Counted from the first letter of the stretch, positions 8,584 to 16,573 are shown. The stretch is DNA of 58,552 bases from DASQPE01 sp964519805 (GCA_964519805.1 CAZFKN010000006.1:1-58552), one strand, 5' to 3'. Program-made: numbers and translations. Notes: generated by a model not told the origin, from the sequence alone.

Positions 8584-9294
8584 TTGCCGTCGCTCGGGGC
8601 GGTTCGTACGTTAGGGCCGTTGACGGCGCCCACTCCGCTCCGCCCGCCCGACACCAGCGACCCCACGTCGATCGAGGACCCGCTCTCGCTCGCCCGCATT
8701 GCCGTGGCGGGCATCCTGCTCTTCGCCACCGTCGTGGCATTGTTGCTCTGGGCGACGGGTCTGGTGCCGAAAGCCATCGTGCTGGTCGGCGTGCTCTGGG
8801 CACTCTATGGATTCATTTTGGGACTGCTGGGCGGCGTGCTGGAACCGCTCGTGGACGGCCTCGGTCGCACCTTCGGCGATGTCGGGCTCGTGCGGGCGGG
8901 GGGCGGCTTCTCCGCCGTCGAGACGCTCGTGGCCCAGGGACAGTACGCCGAGGCGGCGGAAGCGTACCGCGAGCGCGCCCAAGACCCCACGAGCCGGGTG
9001 GAGGCCACGCTCCGCCGGGCGGCCCTCCTGGCGGGCGTCCTGCGCGAGCCCGAGACGGCCGCGGTGGAGCTGGAGAATCTCCGGGCGAGCCACTCGCTCG
9101 CGCCGGCGGAGGACATCCGCGTGGGGCTCGCTCTGGCCGAGCTGGCGGAGCACCGGCTGGGCGATGCCGGGCGGGCGATGGGCGAATTGCGTCGCCTGAT
9201 CGACCGCTACCCGAGCGGCCGCCACCTCCGCCGGCTTCGCGCCGGGCTGGCGGAGCTCAAGGCCCAGCGCTTCCGCGATGCCCCGACGACCTAG
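8584..9294 (+). CDS. TPR-like membrane protein of unknown function
   Basis: The start chosen is TTG 8584, with GGAAGA seven bases upstream; ATG 8506 and TTG 8620 are alternatives in frame. The 236-residue product has two hydrophobic segments (from about IAVAGILLFATVVALLLWAT) and then a helical TPR-like region rich in Ala and Leu (VAQGQYAEAAEAYRERAQDP and two similar helices). No catalytic motif is visible. It overlaps the nicotinate phosphoribosyltransferase start by 17 bases and is divergent from the asparaginase gene. Confidence 0.7.
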   Translation: MPSLGAVRTLGPLTAPTPLRPPDTSDPTSIEDPLSLARIAVAGILLFATVVALLLWATGLVPKAIVLVGVLWALYGFILGLLGGVLEPLVDGLGRTFGDVGLVRAGGGFSAVETLVAQGQYAEAAEAYRERAQDPTSRVEATLRRAALLAGVLREPETAAVELENLRASHSLAPAEDIRVGLALAELAEHRLGDAGRAMGELRRLIDRYPSGRHLRRLRAGLAELKAQRFRDAPTT

Positions 9295-10336
9295 GCTGGA
9301 CCCCGCGACCTTCCACCTCCCGGTCGAGAAGATGCGGGCGGGCTACTACTCGGACAAATACTTCGTCCGCGCACGGGAGGTGTTGCTCGCCGACGGCTGC
9401 CGCCCCCGCGTGACCATGCAGGTGTTCGGCAAGGCGCACGCGTTTCTCGGCGGCGTGGATGAGGCCATTGCCATCCTGCGACTCTGCGCGCTCGACTGGA
9501 GCGAGCTCACGGTGCACGCGCTCTACGAGGGAGACGAGATCGTGCCTTGGGAGACGGTCCTCCTGATCGAGGGCCCCTACGACGCCTTCGTTCATCTGGA
9601 GACGCTCTATCTCGGCGTGCTGGCTCGGCGCACGCGTGTCGGCACGAACACCCGACGTGTCGTGGATGCCGCGGCCCCGAAGGAGGTCATCTTCTTCCCC
9701 GCACGGCACGACCACTGGCTGGTGCAGACGGGTGACGGCTACGCGGCGCACATCGCGGGCGCCATCGGCGTGTCGACCGACGCGCAGGCGTCCTGGTGGG
9801 GCAGCGAGGGCATGGGCACCGTGCCTCACGGACTCATCGCCGCGTACGGCGGCGACACGACCCTCGCCACCCGCAAGGTCGCGGAACATGTTAGCCGGGA
9901 CGTGAAGCTCGTCGCCCTCGTGGATTTCGAGAACGACTGCGTGCGGACCTCGGTCGAGGTGGCGAGCGCACTGGGCGACCGGCTCTACGGCGTGCGGCTC
10001 GACACCAGCGAGATGATGGTGGATCGCTCGCTTTGGGACCACATGGGCCGGGAAAAGCCGACAGGGGTGAATCCGCCGCTGGTGCGAAACGTCCGGGCCG
10101 CGCTCGACCGCCATGGGTTCGGGCGGGTGAAGATCGTCGTCTCGGGCGGATTCACGGTGGAGAAGATCCGGGATTTCGAAGCGCAGGGCGTGCCCGTGGA
10201 TGCCTACGGCGTGGGCTCGTCCCTGTTCCAGGGACGCTACGACTTCACGGCCGACGTAGTCCTGCGGGACGGACGACCGTGCGCCAAGGCGGGCCGGGAA
10301 TATCGGCCGAACCCGCGGCTGGAACTGGTGGAGTAG
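9278..10336 (+). CDS. pncB: Nicotinate phosphoribosyltransferase (short type)
   Basis: This 352-residue type II phosphoribosyltransferase should convert nicotinate and PRPP to nicotinate mononucleotide. Family landmarks are YYSDKYFVRAREVL, the GPYDAFVHLETLYLGVLARRT region, AHIAGAIGVSTDAQASWWG, and the phosphate-binding KIVVSGGFTVEKI and YGVGSSL segments. The compact length and sequence resemble the subgroup related to quinolinate phosphoribosyltransferase. The next gene is a nicotinamidase-like hydrolase, giving both steps of nicotinamide to NaMN. GTGAACN heptamers fill the gap between them. Confidence 0.93.
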   Translation: MPRRPRLDPATFHLPVEKMRAGYYSDKYFVRAREVLLADGCRPRVTMQVFGKAHAFLGGVDEAIAILRLCALDWSELTVHALYEGDEIVPWETVLLIEGPYDAFVHLETLYLGVLARRTRVGTNTRRVVDAAAPKEVIFFPARHDHWLVQTGDGYAAHIAGAIGVSTDAQASWWGSEGMGTVPHGLIAAYGGDTTLATRKVAEHVSRDVKLVALVDFENDCVRTSVEVASALGDRLYGVRLDTSEMMVDRSLWDHMGREKPTGVNPPLVRNVRAALDRHGFGRVKIVVSGGFTVEKIRDFEAQGVPVDAYGVGSSLFQGRYDFTADVVLRDGRPCAKAGREYRPNPRLELVE

Positions 10337-10342
10337 ACAGCG

Positions 10343-10371
10343 GTGAGAGGGTGAACAGTGAACGGTGAACA
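10343..10371 (+). repeat. GTGAGAG plus three tandem GTGAACN heptamers
   Basis: One GTGAGAG (10343-10349), one spacer base, then GTGAACA, GTGAACG and GTGAACA (10351-10371). TGA occurs at 10352, 10359 and 10366, one per frame. The downstream gene appears to start at the GTG of the middle GTGAACN copy (10358). Confidence 0.85.
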
Positions 10372-11038
10372 GGATACTCGGCGCGCCACGGGTGTCGTCT
10401 TCTGGGACGTCGATACCCAGCACGACTTCATGGCTCCGGAGGGGAAGCTCTATGTTCCGGGCGCCGAGGCGCTGGTCCCGGCCCTCGGAGCGCTGACGAC
10501 GTTCGCGCACGCGCACCGGATTCCCATCTTCGCCTCGGCGGACGATCACGTGCCGGCTCACGCCGAAATCAGCGAGACGCCCGATTGGGCCACGACCTTT
10601 CCGCCGCACTGTCTCAGGGGAACGCTCGGCCAGCGAAAGATCGCGGCGACGAGCCTGGCCGACCCACTCGTGCTCGAGCCCGATCCGGTCGACCCCGCCG
10701 GGCTGGCCGACCACGTGCGAGCGCACCGGGGCGACTTTCTGCTCCTCAAACATCAGCTCGACGTCTTCTCGAACCCGAACACGCGCGTGGTCCTGAGCGC
10801 CCTGGCCCCCAAGGCCATCGTGCTCTACGGCGTAGCGACCGACTTCTGCGATCGATGTGCGGTCGAGGGCCTGCTCCGGGAGCGGCCGGAGGCAACGTTG
10901 CTGTTCGTCACCGACGCGGCCCGGGCGATCGACCCTGCGAGAGGCGAATCTCTGGTGCGCGACTGGTCGGCCCGGGGGGTCCGGATGGTGCGCACCGACG
11001 ACGTCGTGAGCGGTCGAGCGCTGGAGCCCTGGCTCTGA
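10358..11038 (+). CDS. Nicotinamidase-like cysteine hydrolase (isochorismatase fold)
   Basis: This 226-residue protein has the cysteine-hydrolase triad: Asp19 in DTQHDF, Lys131 in LLLKHQLD and Cys164 in GVATDFCDRCAVEGLL. Its position after pncB makes nicotinamide deamidation to nicotinate the best guess, although metal-site residues differ enough from PncA to leave another amide possible. GTG 10358, inside the heptamer array, is the only start ahead of the conserved FWDVDTQHDF strand; the next ATG (10430) would remove the catalytic Asp. The gene ends with an overlap onto the aminotransferase. Confidence 0.82.
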   Translation: MNGEQDTRRATGVVFWDVDTQHDFMAPEGKLYVPGAEALVPALGALTTFAHAHRIPIFASADDHVPAHAEISETPDWATTFPPHCLRGTLGQRKIAATSLADPLVLEPDPVDPAGLADHVRAHRGDFLLLKHQLDVFSNPNTRVVLSALAPKAIVLYGVATDFCDRCAVEGLLRERPEATLLFVTDAARAIDPARGESLVRDWSARGVRMVRTDDVVSGRALEPWL

Positions 11039-12111
11039 CCGGATTCGGCCGTCACTTCCTCCCGGGCCCGACCGAAGTCCACCCGGACGTCCTCGCCGCG
11101 CTCGGGCAACCGATGATGTCGCCCTGGAGCGACGAGGCTGCCGTCCTCTTCGCGTCGCTTCAGCCGCCACTCCGCCGTCTGTTCCGCACCACCCAACCCG
11201 TGCTCATCGCTGCGTCCTCGGCCAGCGGCATGGCGGAGGCGGCGGTTCGCAACGCGGTCGACCGGCGGGTCCTGGTGGTCGTGGGCGGGTTCTTTGGAGA
11301 GTGGCTGGCCCGGATCGCGGAAGCGTGCGGCAAGGAGGTCGTGCGACTCTCGGTGCCCCCCGGGCGGACGCTGGAGCCGGACCAGCTGGAGCGCCTGCTG
11401 GACGGCCCGCCGGTGGAGGCGGTGGCGCTGGTGCACTCGGACACATCGACCGGCTCCCTCGCCCCGATGGCGGAGCTGGCTCGCGTGGTGCGAGCACGGT
11501 CGAACGCGCTCGTGCTGGTCGACGCGGTGACGTCGGTGGGTGCGCTGCCGGTCGAGACCGACGCCTGGGGTCTCGACTTCGTGTTCACCGGTTCCCAGAA
11601 GGCCCTCGCGTTGCCCCCCGGGCTTGGCCTGGCGGTCGCATCGGAGCGCATGCGTGAGCGGGCCGCGCGCCGGCCGGATAGGGGATGGTACTTCGACCTG
11701 CTCAAGTACGACCAGGCCGCTCGGACCTCACGGCCAACACAGACGCCGGCGCTGTCGCTGATCTACGCCTTGGAGCGCCAGCTCGGGCGGATCGAGGCCG
11801 AGGGAGGCGTCGAGGCGCGCTGGCGTCGCCACCGGGCCATGCTCGACGTCATGGAGCGCTGGGCAGGCACACATACCGAGTTCCCGCTGCTCGCGGGTCC
11901 GGACCGCCGCTCCTGGGCCGTGTCGGCCTTGACCCCGCCCCCCGGCCTCACGGTGCCGGAGATCCTGCCCCGGATGCGGGATAGGGGTTTCACGCTCGCC
12001 GGCGGGCTCGGCGATCTCGCGGACCGCGTGATCCGGATCGGTCACATGGGTGATCTTGAGCCGGAGCACCTGGAGGTGATGCTGGCGGAGCTGGCCGGCC
12101 TACGCCTGTGA
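11035..12111 (+). CDS. Class V aminotransferase, serine-glyoxylate/alanine-glyoxylate type, apparent CTG start
   Basis: This 358-residue PLP enzyme has the family N-terminus FLPGPTEVHPDVL and the Schiff-base lysine Lys189 in FTGSQKALALPPG. It probably transfers an amino group from Ser or Ala to glyoxylate or a related oxo acid. Upstream of FLPGPTE no ATG, GTG or TTG exists in frame for more than 100 bases. The codon at 11035 is CTG and overlaps the previous stop as CTGA, the same four-base arrangement used with A, G or T at many junctions in this window. CTG is therefore the favoured start. Confidence 0.85.
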   Translation: MTGFGRHFLPGPTEVHPDVLAALGQPMMSPWSDEAAVLFASLQPPLRRLFRTTQPVLIAASSASGMAEAAVRNAVDRRVLVVVGGFFGEWLARIAEACGKEVVRLSVPPGRTLEPDQLERLLDGPPVEAVALVHSDTSTGSLAPMAELARVVRARSNALVLVDAVTSVGALPVETDAWGLDFVFTGSQKALALPPGLGLAVASERMRERAARRPDRGWYFDLLKYDQAARTSRPTQTPALSLIYALERQLGRIEAEGGVEARWRRHRAMLDVMERWAGTHTEFPLLAGPDRRSWAVSALTPPPGLTVPEILPRMRDRGFTLAGGLGDLADRVIRIGHMGDLEPEHLEVMLAELAGLRL

Positions 12112-12198
12112 CTTGGCGCACAGCGGCTCTTCCCGGGAAAGCCTCATGTTGGCGGTGGCGGTAGCTCGAGGTCCGGCCGGCACCGGGCCCCGACGTTT

Positions 12199-12315
12199 AT
12201 GAGCCGCCATCACTGCAACAACATTCTTCTGTACTCCATATCCTGCCTGGGACGGGCACCGAGAGGTGCCCGTTCCTTCTTTTTGCCCCAGCGACAACGA
12301 CCCCAGCTTGGGTAG
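12199..12315 (+). other. Possible leader-like reading frame running into the terminator
   Basis: ATG 12199 opens MSRHHCNNILLYSISCLG, unusually rich in codons rare for this GC-rich DNA (ATT, CTT, ATA), and the frame continues through the terminator hairpin to TAG 12313. There is no clear ribosome-binding site. It could be a regulatory peptide tied to the terminator or chance. Confidence 0.3.
12252..12284 (+). terminator. Rho-independent terminator
   Basis: A perfect 9-bp stem, ACGGGCACC (12252-12260) and GGTGCCCGT (12265-12273), with GAGA loop is followed by TCCTTCTTTTT (12274-12284). This is the clearest intrinsic terminator in the window. It lies 140 bases past the aminotransferase and before the cimA promoter. 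Confidence 0.88.
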
Positions 12316-12368
12316 TGGGTCCGGACCAGCCCCAGCTTGGGCCGTGGTTAGCCCACTACTCCAGCTTG
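12303..12368 (+). repeat. Three CCAGCTTG direct repeats at exact 29-bp spacing
   Basis: CCAGCTTG occurs at 12303-12310, 12332-12339 and 12361-12368. The first two extend as CCCCAGCTTGGG. The third overlaps the -35 box of the promoter for the cimA leader. GTAGTGGG (12312-12319) and CCCACTAC (12352-12359) form an inverted repeat around the middle copy. The regular spacing upstream of a promoter suggests regulator sites. Confidence 0.7.
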
Positions 12369-12393
12369 ACGCGGGCCCCCCGGTGCATAGACT
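12366..12393 (+). promoter_or_regulatory. Promoter for the cimA leader transcript
   Basis: TTGACG (12366-12371), a 16-base spacer and TAGACT (12388-12393) fit a housekeeping sigma promoter. Transcription would begin about base 12400, at the ATG of the leader peptide, so the transcript is predicted to be leaderless. Confidence 0.62.
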
Positions 12394-12400
12394 TCCACCC

Positions 12401-12478
12401 ATGTGCATGACCACCAGATTCATCGCCATTCGTCCCATTCGACTCCTCCCGGGAGGCGGTGGGCGGGTGCGCGGCTGA
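12401..12478 (+). CDS. Leader peptide of the citramalate synthase gene (Ile/Leu-rich)
   Basis: A 25-codon frame encodes MCMTTRFIAIRPIRLLPGG followed by GGRVRG. Three Ile codons (ATC, ATT, ATT) and two adjacent Leu codons (CTC CTC) cluster at 12422-12448, just ahead of pairing segments able to form alternative hairpins. Citramalate synthase makes 2-oxobutyrate for isoleucine, so Ile codons are the expected sensor. ATT is rare in this GC-rich DNA. The ATG coincides with the predicted transcription start. ATG 12407 is the alternative start. Confidence 0.65.
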   Translation: MCMTTRFIAIRPIRLLPGGGGRVRG

Positions 12479-12532
12479 ATCGGCAATCGGCGCAACCGAA
12501 CCCACGCGGCCTCCCGACTCCGGGGGGCCGCG
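12450..12532 (+). promoter_or_regulatory. Attenuator: mutually exclusive hairpins before cimA
   Basis: CGCGGCCTCC (12505-12514) pairs with GGGGGCCGCG (12523-12532) in a 10-bp hairpin. The segment GCCTCCCG (12509-12516), shared with the left arm, can instead pair perfectly with CGGGAGGC (12450-12457) inside the leader peptide frame. Ribosome stalling at the Ile/Leu codons would choose between the two. The hairpin is followed by GTGCTTTC, not a strong U-run, so it may act by pausing or Rho. Confidence 0.55.
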
Positions 12533-12564
12533 GTGCTTTCGGGACTCATCCACCCGGACCCGGC

Positions 12565-14151
12565 ATGCGAGTCAGCCTCTACGACACGACCCTGCGCGAC
12601 GGCACCCAGCGCGAGGGCCTCTCCCTCTCGGTCGAGGACAAGGTCAAGATCGCCCGCGTCCTGGACGAGCTGGGTATCGCTTACATCGAGGGTGGCTGGC
12701 CCGGGTCGAACCCCAAGGACGCCGAGTTCTTCGCGCGAATCGCCCGCCGCGGGCTGGGACAGGCGCGGGTCGCCGCGTTCGGCAGCACCCGCCGGGCGGG
12801 GGTCGGTTGCGAGAACGACCACAGCATCCAGGCGCTGGTGGCGGCGGAAACGCCGGTCGTGACGCTGGTGGGCAAGAGCTCCACCCTCCATGTGGAGCGC
12901 GTGCTAGAGACCACGCGGGACGAGAATCTCCGGATGATCGGTGACTCGGTGGCCTTCTTCCGACGCCTGGGCAAGGAGGTGGTCTACGACGCCGAGCACT
13001 TTTTCGACGGCTGGCGATTGGACCCGGAGTACGCGCTCGCCACGCTCGAGGCTGCCGCCGACGCCGGTGCCGACTGGGTCGTGCTCTGCGACACCAACGG
13101 CGGCTCGCTGCCGGAGACGGTCCGGGCGGCGGTCGGCGCGGTGCGCGAGCGGATCACCGGACCGCTCGGCGTCCACCCGCACAACGACGCGGGCCTCGCC
13201 GTAGCGAACGCGCTTGCGGGAGTAGAGGCCGGTTGCACCCAGGTGCAGGGGACGATCAACGGATATGGCGAGCGATGCGGCAACGTGGACCTCGTGCCCG
13301 TGATCGCCAACCTTCAGCTCAAGCTGGGTTACGAGGTGTTGCCGCTGAAGATGCTGCACCGTCTGAGCGAGGTGTCGCACTTCGTCGCCGCGGTCGCGAA
13401 CCTCAATCCGGACGCGCACGCCCCCTACGTGGGCCGGAGCGCGTTCGCCCACAAGGGCGGCATTCATGTCGCGGCGATCGCCAAGATGCCGGAGAGCTAC
13501 CAGCACATCGATCCGGCGTTGGTCGGCAACGAGCTGCGAGTGGTGGTGAGCGAGGTGGCGGGACGCCGCAACGTCCGACTCCGCGCCGAGGCGCTCGGGC
13601 TCGACGCGGCCACGAGCGAGGGGGACGTGCTCCAGCGCATCAAGGAGCTGGAGCATCGCGGGTTCCAGTTCGAGGCCGCGGAAGGGTCGTTCGAGATGCT
13701 GCTTCGGCGGGCCGCCCCCGACTATCGGGCGCCGTTCGAGCTGCTCGACTTCACCGTCATGGTCGAGAAGCGGGGCGGCCAGGGCGTGGCCTCGCAGGCG
13801 ACCGTCAAGCTCCGGGTCGGCGAGGAGATCATGCACACCGCCGCCGAGGGAGACGGCCCGGTGAACGCGCTGGACCGGGCGCTGCGGAAGGCGCTGGTCC
13901 CGCACTATCCGGAGCTGGACGACGTCCGCCTGGTGGACTACAAGGTACGCATCGTGGACGAGCACCTGGGCACCGCAGCGCGCCCTCGCGTCATCGTCGA
14001 ATCGGCTAAGGGCACCGAGCGATGGAGCACGGTCGGCTGCTCCGAGAACATCATCGAGGCCAGCTGGCTTGCGCTCTGGGACAGCCTCGAGCTGCCGCTG
14101 CTCAGGAACGGCGCGCCGGCGCCAGTACCAGTGCCGACTCGCCGGGGATGA
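12565..14151 (+). CDS. cimA: (R)-citramalate synthase
   Basis: This 528-residue enzyme condenses acetyl-CoA and pyruvate to citramalate, opening the threonine-independent route to isoleucine. It begins MRVSLYDTTLRDGTQREGLS, the HMGL-like catalytic motif. The metal and substrate residues show in GVHPHNDAGLAVAN and GTINGYGERCGNVDL, and the C-terminal regulatory LeuA dimer domain (from about 370) follows. The FAHKGGIHVAAI and long C-terminal region fit the CimA/TIGR00977 type rather than 2-isopropylmalate synthase. Start ATG 12565 matches the conserved N-terminus. An Ile leader peptide and attenuator precede it. Its last 50 bases overlap the end of convergent treZ. Confidence 0.93.
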   Translation: MRVSLYDTTLRDGTQREGLSLSVEDKVKIARVLDELGIAYIEGGWPGSNPKDAEFFARIARRGLGQARVAAFGSTRRAGVGCENDHSIQALVAAETPVVTLVGKSSTLHVERVLETTRDENLRMIGDSVAFFRRLGKEVVYDAEHFFDGWRLDPEYALATLEAAADAGADWVVLCDTNGGSLPETVRAAVGAVRERITGPLGVHPHNDAGLAVANALAGVEAGCTQVQGTINGYGERCGNVDLVPVIANLQLKLGYEVLPLKMLHRLSEVSHFVAAVANLNPDAHAPYVGRSAFAHKGGIHVAAIAKMPESYQHIDPALVGNELRVVVSEVAGRRNVRLRAEALGLDAATSEGDVLQRIKELEHRGFQFEAAEGSFEMLLRRAAPDYRAPFELLDFTVMVEKRGGQGVASQATVKLRVGEEIMHTAAEGDGPVNALDRALRKALVPHYPELDDVRLVDYKVRIVDEHLGTAARPRVIVESAKGTERWSTVGCSENIIEASWLALWDSLELPLLRNGAPAPVPVPTRRG

Positions 14152-15949
14152 CCTTCCCCTCTCGAGCACCGGCGGGCGTGCCCCCGCCGCCGTAGCGCGG
14201 GTCCTCGGACGACCACACCAAGGCCCACGCAGCCCCGCTAGGCGGAGCGAGTAGACCGTCGCCGGTATTCTCCAGCTCCACATCCGATCCGAGATTGAGC
14301 AGCAACAGCCGCGCGAGACCATCCGGCCTCGCGAAGCGGAGCACGAGCGCTCCCGGGCTGAGCGAGCGTCCATCGGGTAGCCGCTGCGCCGCGAACGCGG
14401 GGTCGGTGCGCCGGAGCATGAGCAGGTCGCGGTGCAGGGCGATCGCCTCCGGGTGGCGTGCCGGCTCGCCCGGGTCGAGGCGTGACCGCTCGAATGTGCC
14501 CGGAGATCCCGGGTCCGGTAACAGAGCCTGCATGGCAGGGTCAGCCGCGCTCTCGAACTGGGCGAGGTGCTCGGCTCGACCCCGGCGAACGAGGTCGGCC
14601 AGTCGGGGCTCGTGATCGGCAAAGAAGAGGAAGGGGCTCGACGCGGCGAACTCCTGCCCCATGAAAAGCAGAGGCGTCCCCGGTGAGAGCAGCAGGAACG
14701 CCGTGAGCGCGCGCCAGCGGCCCGGGCTCGTGAGGGCCTCGAGCCGGAGGCCCCTCGCCGAGTGGGCGATCTGGTCGTGGTTCTGGAGGAAGGTGACCAG
14801 GCGGGCAGGCGCGAGCGCCTCCGGCGCGCCCAGTGTGCCGCGGGTCACGGCGACCAGTTCGTCGGCGGATCCCAGATACCGGCGGTAGTATCCCTCGCGC
14901 CGACCGGTCGCGGCCACGTGGGCCGCGTGATGGAAGTCGTCGTTCCAGATCCCGTCCAATCCGAGGCCCCCAGCCTCCTGCGGAAGCGCGAGCCTGACCC
15001 GCTGGGACTCGTCCTCCGCGTACACGACGGTGCCCTTCGGGGCGCCCCGCGCGCGCACCGTCCGGCCGATCGCCTGCACGATATGCTCGGAAGAGTCGTC
15101 CTGGATCGTGTGGGTGGCGTCGAGGCGCAGCCCGTCGAGATGGAACTCGTCGATCCAGTATCCGGCGTTCGCCAGCACCAGCTCCCGTACCGGTCCGGAG
15201 TCCGGCCCGTCGTAGTTGGGAGCGGGTCCCCAGGGCGTCGCGTGTCGCTCGGTTACGTAAGCGCGGGCATACTGCCCGAGGTAATTTCCGTCCGGGCCGA
15301 GGTGGTTGTACACGGTGTCCAGCAGAACGCCCAGCCCGAGTGCGTGCGCCCGATCGACGAAGGCACGGAGGTCGTCCGGCCGTCCATAGAGGCGCGTCGG
15401 GGCGAACAGGTTGACGCCGTCGTAGCCCCAACCGAAGAGACCGGGGAAATCCGCGACCGGCATGACCTCGATGAGGGTAACGCCCAGCTCGGCGAGCGCA
15501 GGGAGCCGGCGCGCGGCGGCGGCCCAGGTGCCTTCCGGCGTAAACGCGCCGACGTGAATCTCGTAGAGTACCTGGCCCTCGGCGCGAACGCCGGCCCAGG
15601 CGGCGTCGGTCCAGGGGAAGGCGCCGGGGTCGATCACCTCGGACGGTCCGTGCGGGCCCTCGGGCTGGAAACGCGAGACCGGGTCGGGAAAAGCCTCGCC
15701 GCCGTCGAGCCGATACCGATAGCGTGCGCCCGCGCCGATCCCGGCCACGAGACCGGAGTAGAATCCGCCCGTCTCGGCCTCGAGGCGATGGGGGTGGCGC
15801 CGACCCTCGACGAGCGCGTCGACCCGCTCCCGGTCGGGGGCCCACACGCGGAAGTGCACGCCGGCCGCGCCGGGCTCGGCGCCCACCGGAAGGCGTCGTG
15901 TGACCGGCGTCACCGGATCCCGCCGGGCCGCCGTCGGGTTCGGACACAT
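14102..15949 (-). CDS. treZ: Malto-oligosyltrehalose trehalohydrolase
   Basis: This 615-residue GH13 enzyme releases trehalose from maltooligosyltrehalose. An N-terminal CBM48-like domain (VHFRVWAPDRERVDAL) leads to the barrel with Asp277 as nucleophile (LRLDATHTI), Glu312 as acid/base (VYAEDES) and the transition-state pair His391-Asp392 (LQNHDQIAHSARG). The partner treY is not nearby, so the TreYZ pathway must be completed elsewhere; glgC at 33.4 kb would supply glycogen. The ATG at 15949 is only 15 bases from the divergent DinB start, so the promoters must lie inside the opposing genes or the mRNAs are leaderless. Confidence 0.94.
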   Translation of the reverse strand: MCPNPTAARRDPVTPVTRRLPVGAEPGAAGVHFRVWAPDRERVDALVEGRRHPHRLEAETGGFYSGLVAGIGAGARYRYRLDGGEAFPDPVSRFQPEGPHGPSEVIDPGAFPWTDAAWAGVRAEGQVLYEIHVGAFTPEGTWAAAARRLPALAELGVTLIEVMPVADFPGLFGWGYDGVNLFAPTRLYGRPDDLRAFVDRAHALGLGVLLDTVYNHLGPDGNYLGQYARAYVTERHATPWGPAPNYDGPDSGPVRELVLANAGYWIDEFHLDGLRLDATHTIQDDSSEHIVQAIGRTVRARGAPKGTVVYAEDESQRVRLALPQEAGGLGLDGIWNDDFHHAAHVAATGRREGYYRRYLGSADELVAVTRGTLGAPEALAPARLVTFLQNHDQIAHSARGLRLEALTSPGRWRALTAFLLLSPGTPLLFMGQEFAASSPFLFFADHEPRLADLVRRGRAEHLAQFESAADPAMQALLPDPGSPGTFERSRLDPGEPARHPEAIALHRDLLMLRRTDPAFAAQRLPDGRSLSPGALVLRFARPDGLARLLLLNLGSDVELENTGDGLLAPPSGAAWALVWSSEDPRYGGGGTPAGAREGKVIPGESALVLAPARRS

Positions 15950-15964
15950 AGGGTCAAGGTAGCT

Positions 15965-16573
15965 ATGAGATACCAATTCCTGCTTGACACCTACGCCACC
16001 GAGCGCCTCAAGGTCCTCAGTACCTGGGCGACGTTCCGCGACGAGGACCTCCCCGTGCGGCCCCACCCGACCGATCGCCGGGGTCGGAGCGTGCTCGAGC
16101 ACATGGTGCACCAGTGCGTGAGCGAGAACCTCTGGTTCCGCGACACGCTGAGCATCGACGTCCAGGCGCCGCCCCTTCCGGCCGTCGAGCGTCGGCTGGA
16201 GTTTCTCCACCGCTATGCGGACGATTCCGCCCGGCGGCTCCTCGAGATGGAGAAGACGGACGACGCCTGGTGGGAAGCTGGCGTGAGCTTCTTCGATGTG
16301 CCCCGCAGCCGGGCGTGGGTCATGGTTCGCCGGATCGCGCACACGGCGCACCACCGGGGCCAGCAGGTGGAGCTGCTGCGCATGCTCGGGCGCGACGTCT
16401 ACAGCACCTACGGACCGACGGCGGATACGGGAGGCCTGTTCCAGCGGCACGCGCCGACCATCTACGCCTACCTCGACGAGACCGCGCTTCTGGCCGGCGA
16501 AGGCGGCGACGGCGACAAGGCCGCGTTGCCCGGCCCCGGCGAGTACCCCGTGACGGAGCGCCCCGACCGATGA
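15965..16573 (+). CDS. DinB-family protein
   Basis: This 202-residue four-helix-bundle protein has the DinB metal-site histidines: one in LEHMVHQC and the pair in RRIAHTAHHRGQQVELLRML. DinB proteins are metal-dependent, and characterised members are thiol-S-transferases or maleylpyruvate isomerases. Its stop overlaps the start of a quinone oxidoreductase (ATGA), which suggests joint detoxification of electrophiles. The C-terminal tail after about residue 175 is Gly/Asp-rich and not conserved. Confidence 0.86.
   Translation: MRYQFLLDTYATERLKVLSTWATFRDEDLPVRPHPTDRRGRSVLEHMVHQCVSENLWFRDTLSIDVQAPPLPAVERRLEFLHRYADDSARRLLEMEKTDDAWWEAGVSFFDVPRSRAWVMVRRIAHTAHHRGQQVELLRMLGRDVYSTYGPTADTGGLFQRHAPTIYAYLDETALLAGEGGDGDKAALPGPGEYPVTERPDR

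Noticed and set aside
9257..11170. Long reverse-strand open frame opposite pncB and the nicotinamidase-like gene
   Set aside because: It is the antisense shadow of GC-rich coding sequence; it has no recognisable domain and the forward genes have catalytic motifs.
13055..14009. Other forward frames inside cimA and egtB listed as open
   Set aside because: They are alternative-frame readings of strongly conserved enzymes.
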